NCBI GenBank assembly: GCA_020720525.1
Contig: DYON01000134.1
Span: 1-7,233, forward strand
DNA length: 7,233 bases
Reading direction: 5' to 3'
DNA from: Acetofilamentum sp.
GTDB lineage: Bacteria; Bacteroidota; Bacteroidia; Bacteroidales; DTU049
Positions 5,691 to 7,233 of this stretch are shown here, one piece after another. A program made the translations under genes and the position numbers. The notes under the pieces are model-generated. The model searched no databases and was not told the origin of the DNA. It saw nothing but the letters and a program-made list of their open reading frames with translations. The first letter of the stretch is position 1. Every line of letters begins with the position of its first letter.

Positions 5691-5851
5691 TGTAACACAC
5701 AGCTAATGAGCCAAATAAGAATTCGTGTCATTAGAAGTATGGTAGCTGCAAAGCTCACGGCTTTCAAAAATATTTCTCAGTGCCTTTTCTCTACGCAAAA
5801 GCCGTCGACCTTTGCGGTTGGGTGAAGAATTTTAATCTCAATAGAAATTTA

Positions 5852-5872
5852 GCCGGTTATTTAAAATCCGGC
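5852..5872 (-). terminator. Small hairpin overlapping the exporter stop codon
   Basis: GCCGG (5852-5856) and CCGGC (5868-5872) pair over an 11-base A/T loop that contains the stop codon (5861-5863). On the minus strand the stem is followed by TAAATTTC, not a proper T-run, so termination here is doubtful. Confidence 0.25.
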
Positions 5873-6919
5873 CAGCAACATTGCATATCCAATTGCCAGA
5901 CCAACAGCCAGATTGATTAATTTGACAAAAATGAAGCTGCGTTGCGATTCGGCAAGCAATGGCAATGCTCCATGACCGTCTTGCACAATACTCGAAGCCA
6001 CTAAAATACTTATGGGTATATAGCCTCCTGCAAAAAGCGTTACAAATACCATGTGCGGTCCCGATTCGGGAATAAGCCCAAGCAGCGAAGCAAAAAGCAA
6101 CAAATACAAAGGATTTTCTTTAATCCAATTTTCAGCATTTAATTCGGGAAGCGCTAGCTCTATCAGAATGAGAGCTCCAAATGTCCACAAAAAAACACGA
6201 AGAAAGTGTTTCTTGATAACATGTCCCCAAAGGTGTTCGTTGATGAAATGATCGGGTACACGAAGAATGAGAAAAAGTGTTAGAGCCGATAGCCCTGCGA
6301 AAATGTAGGTGAGTATTTCTTCGAAATGAAAATGACTGAGCCCTTCGGCATGTTCTTCTTCGCCGCCATGCGCATGTCCAGCAACAAGGTTGATGATAAT
6401 AAGCGACAAGCCAAAAATGATTGCTGCCCGCTGAAACGAAATGTTTCTGAGATTGTAGAGAATTCCGCTGTTGCAGGTTTCGGCACAGCGATCGTCTTCG
6501 TGAATTTCAAAATGACGGTTGGCGGGCGAAAATGTCTTTTTGCGAAAAAGAAAATGAACCAAAAAACCTGCGCCAATTGCTACTAATAGAAGAATGCCAT
6601 GAATGATTAGAGCTTTCTCGGGAAACATAGAAAACATGAGAAAAGCTTCTTCGCCCGAAGTAGCTATCATGGTGGCAATGAGAGCACCAAAACCAATATT
6701 GCCATGTGTGAAAAGCGACACCACGAAAAAAGTACCGAAACAACCAGGCAAAAGCCCCATGAGCGTTCCGAAGAAAATTTGTCCTGCTGGACGTTTTTGA
6801 ATCGAGTTTAACCATTTACCTCGGGTCTGAATGTTGAAATATTCAATCAGAAGCATCATTACCAGCACAATTCCAGTGAGCGTAAGGGCAGTATGTAGTA
6901 GTGGAATGAAAATTTCCAT
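5861..6919 (-). CDS. Putative 10-TM heavy-metal exporter (ArsP_2-type / putative manganese transporter)
   Basis: A 352-residue inner-membrane protein with about ten hydrophobic segments. Two matching signature stretches, GLLPGCFGTFFVVSLFTHG (55-73) and GLIPESGPHMVFVTLFAGG (281-299), each followed by a loop with conserved acidic or polar residues (SGEEAF at 88-93; QDGHGALPLLAES at 313-325), mark the family annotated as a putative 10-TM heavy-metal exporter or manganese transporter. The two halves align without gaps over about 40 residues, so the protein arose by internal duplication. Between the halves lie a polar loop with CAETC (145-149) and a His/Glu-rich segment (H182, H184, E187-E189, H190, H196, H198) that could bind metal. 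The ATG at 6919 leads directly into the first helix, and a perfect -7 box lies 22 bases upstream. Export and substrate (Mn, arsenical or other) are inferred from the family only. No manganese riboswitch is visible in the leader. The gene stands alone. Confidence 0.9.
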   Translation of the reverse strand: MEIFIPLLHTALTLTGIVLVMMLLIEYFNIQTRGKWLNSIQKRPAGQIFFGTLMGLLPGCFGTFFVVSLFTHGNIGFGALIATMIATSGEEAFLMFSMFPEKALIIHGILLLVAIGAGFLVHFLFRKKTFSPANRHFEIHEDDRCAETCNSGILYNLRNISFQRAAIIFGLSLIIINLVAGHAHGGEEEHAEGLSHFHFEEILTYIFAGLSALTLFLILRVPDHFINEHLWGHVIKKHFLRVFLWTFGALILIELALPELNAENWIKENPLYLLLFASLLGLIPESGPHMVFVTLFAGGYIPISILVASSIVQDGHGALPLLAESQRSFIFVKLINLAVGLAIGYAMLLAGF

Positions 6920-6941
6920 GGTAGTAAAATAATTTCGATTA

Positions 6942-6977
6942 CAAAGTTACAAAAATTGGTTTAAATTAGAAACAAAA
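6942..6977 (-). promoter_or_regulatory. Promoter of the metal exporter
   Basis: On the minus strand TAACTTTG (6949-6942) is an exact TAnnTTTG box; TTTTG (6977-6973) lies 23 bases upstream as a possible -33 element, slightly far. The predicted transcript start leaves a leader of about 15-20 bases, too short for a riboswitch. Confidence 0.5.
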
Positions 6978-7015
6978 GATGATTTGAATCAGGTTTTGAG
7001 AAATCCGACACAAAA

Positions 7016-7047
7016 TTGCATTGTATTTCTATATTTTCCTATATTTG
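7016..7047 (+). promoter_or_regulatory. Rightward promoter with exact -7 box
   Basis: TTG at 7016-7018, 21 bases, then TATATTTG at 7040-7047, an exact TAnnTTTG match, followed by an A-run and an ATG at 7061. A second TTG at 7021 would give a 16-base spacer. It points away from the exporter promoter, so 6942-7047 is a divergent promoter pair. Confidence 0.45.
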
Positions 7048-7060
7048 TAAAAAAAAAGAA

Positions 7061-7126
7061 ATGTTTCAGCAATTTCGAGTAGCATTGAATGGGCAGTATA
7101 GCTTTGGGATACAGCTGTGTGGTTAA
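7061..7126 (+). CDS. Possible 21-residue small ORF
   Basis: ATG at 7061 opens MFQQFRVALNGQYSFGIQLCG and stops at TAA 7124-7126. It begins 13 bases after an exact -7 box, with an A-rich stretch and AAAGAA before the ATG. A run of nine T (7148-7156) follows about 20 bases past the stop, preceded by a weak possible stem (AACTGT with ACA..GTT). The arrangement fits a short transcript with its own promoter and an end signal, but the peptide is too short to judge and has no recognisable motif. It may equally be a chance frame in a small RNA or a leader of something else. Confidence 0.25.
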   Translation: MFQQFRVALNGQYSFGIQLCG

Positions 7127-7171
7127 CTGTCAAGTGTCACAAGGTTGTTTTTTTTTCTTGCTTACGTTGAT

Positions 7172-7210
7172 GCAAATTTAAAACTTTACGTTTAAAGTTC
7201 ATCAATTTGC
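7172..7210. repeat. Hairpin with two 7-base stems and symmetric internal loop
   Basis: GCAAATT (7172-7178) pairs with AATTTGC (7204-7210), and AACTTTA (7182-7188) with TAAAGTT (7193-7199), around a 4-base loop; three and four unpaired bases separate the stems. TTGATG (7167-7172) can instead pair with CATCAA (7200-7205). It overlaps the stop codon of the possible leftward gene at the right edge. No T-run follows directly. Confidence 0.45.
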
Positions 7211-7233
7211 TCCTTTGTTAATCCTGTCATTTC
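7192..7233 (-). CDS. Possible C-terminal end of a leftward gene (truncated by window edge)
   Basis: Read from the right edge on the minus strand, one frame gives EMTGLTKEQIDEL followed by TAA at 7194-7192. The residues look protein-like (helical, charged, LTKEQIDEL) but 13 codons cannot establish a gene. If real, it faces the rightward promoter at 7016-7047 and its 3' end coincides with the hairpin at 7172-7210. A second ATG frame (7202 leftward) with an AAGGAG ahead of it reads only about 21 codons. Confidence 0.3.
   Translation of the reverse strand, partial: EMTGLTKEQIDEL

Larger units (their letters stand above)
5434..5719. repeat. Long-range inverted repeat enclosing the hairpin cluster
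   Basis: Bases 5434-5452 and the complement of 5702-5719 share TTATTT and, after one or two differing bases, the identical ten-mer GCTCATTAGC. The arms enclose about 250 bases that include the 5468-5521 hairpin and the nested structure at 5569-5690. This gives the island outer boundaries like a small non-coding element. No target-site duplication was noticed. Confidence 0.5.
5216..5860. other. 645-base interval without a convincing gene, rich in inverted repeats
   Basis: Neither strand shows an ORF with coding character; a 110-codon open frame on the minus strand (5435-5767) runs straight through the hairpins and reads as low-complexity and cysteine-spotted. The stretch holds at least four separate stems (listed individually), one nested three-stem structure and a larger pair of inverted repeats (5434-5452 with 5702-5719). 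It follows the 3' end of the metal exporter and precedes the start of the four-helix membrane gene. Confidence 0.7.

Noticed and set aside
5435..5767. 110-codon minus-strand open frame in the gene-free interval.
   Set aside because: It passes through the nested inverted repeats and terminator-like hairpin, has no recognisable domain and an implausible composition.
6920..6950. Manganese (yybP-ykoY) riboswitch in the exporter leader.
   Set aside because: The predicted leader is under 20 bases and no riboswitch-like paired elements are seen.

Overview
The window looks like a chromosomal segment of a Bacteroidota (Bacteroidetes) bacterium. Three things point there: good matches to the Bacteroidetes -7 promoter box TAnnTTTG ahead of several genes, no clear Shine-Dalgarno sequences at most starts, and the protein content (an 863-residue ClpB, a YccU-type CoA-binding protein, an ArsP_2-type exporter). 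No phage, transposase, CRISPR, rRNA or tRNA gene is visible.

Layout, left to right. (1) Positions 2-328 (+): the C-terminal STAS domain of a SulP-type anion transporter, cut by the left edge. (2) Positions 434-3025 (-): clpB, complete, convergent with the transporter across about 105 bases with no strong terminator. (3) Positions 3026-3237: a divergent regulatory interval between clpB and the next gene, with three short palindromes of one general type, two of them forming a long imperfect hairpin. (4) Positions 3238-3609 (+): a small CoA-binding (Rossmann) protein, convergent with and overlapping (5) rpe (3606-4259, -) by four bases. (6) Positions 4260-4479: the rpe promoter, a decayed palindromic repeat and a weak terminator. 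(7) Positions 4480-4662 (-): a 60-residue protein that may be an internally deleted form of a longer family. (8) Positions 4739-5215 (-): a four-helix membrane protein of unknown function. (9) Positions 5216-5860: 645 bases with no convincing gene but many inverted repeats, including a nested three-stem structure and a bidirectional terminator-like hairpin. (10) Positions 5861-6919 (-): a ten-helix putative metal exporter. (11) Positions 6920-7233: the exporter promoter, a rightward promoter with a possible 21-codon ORF, an inverted repeat, and perhaps the last 13 codons of a leftward gene.

The genes do not form one pathway. clpB is protein quality control, rpe is the pentose phosphate pathway, and the two transporters handle ions. 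The less ordinary material lies between genes: the operator-like palindromes at 3065-3159, the hairpin island at 5425-5719 and the shortened 60-residue protein. No complete new system is evident; these three are what I would look at first.
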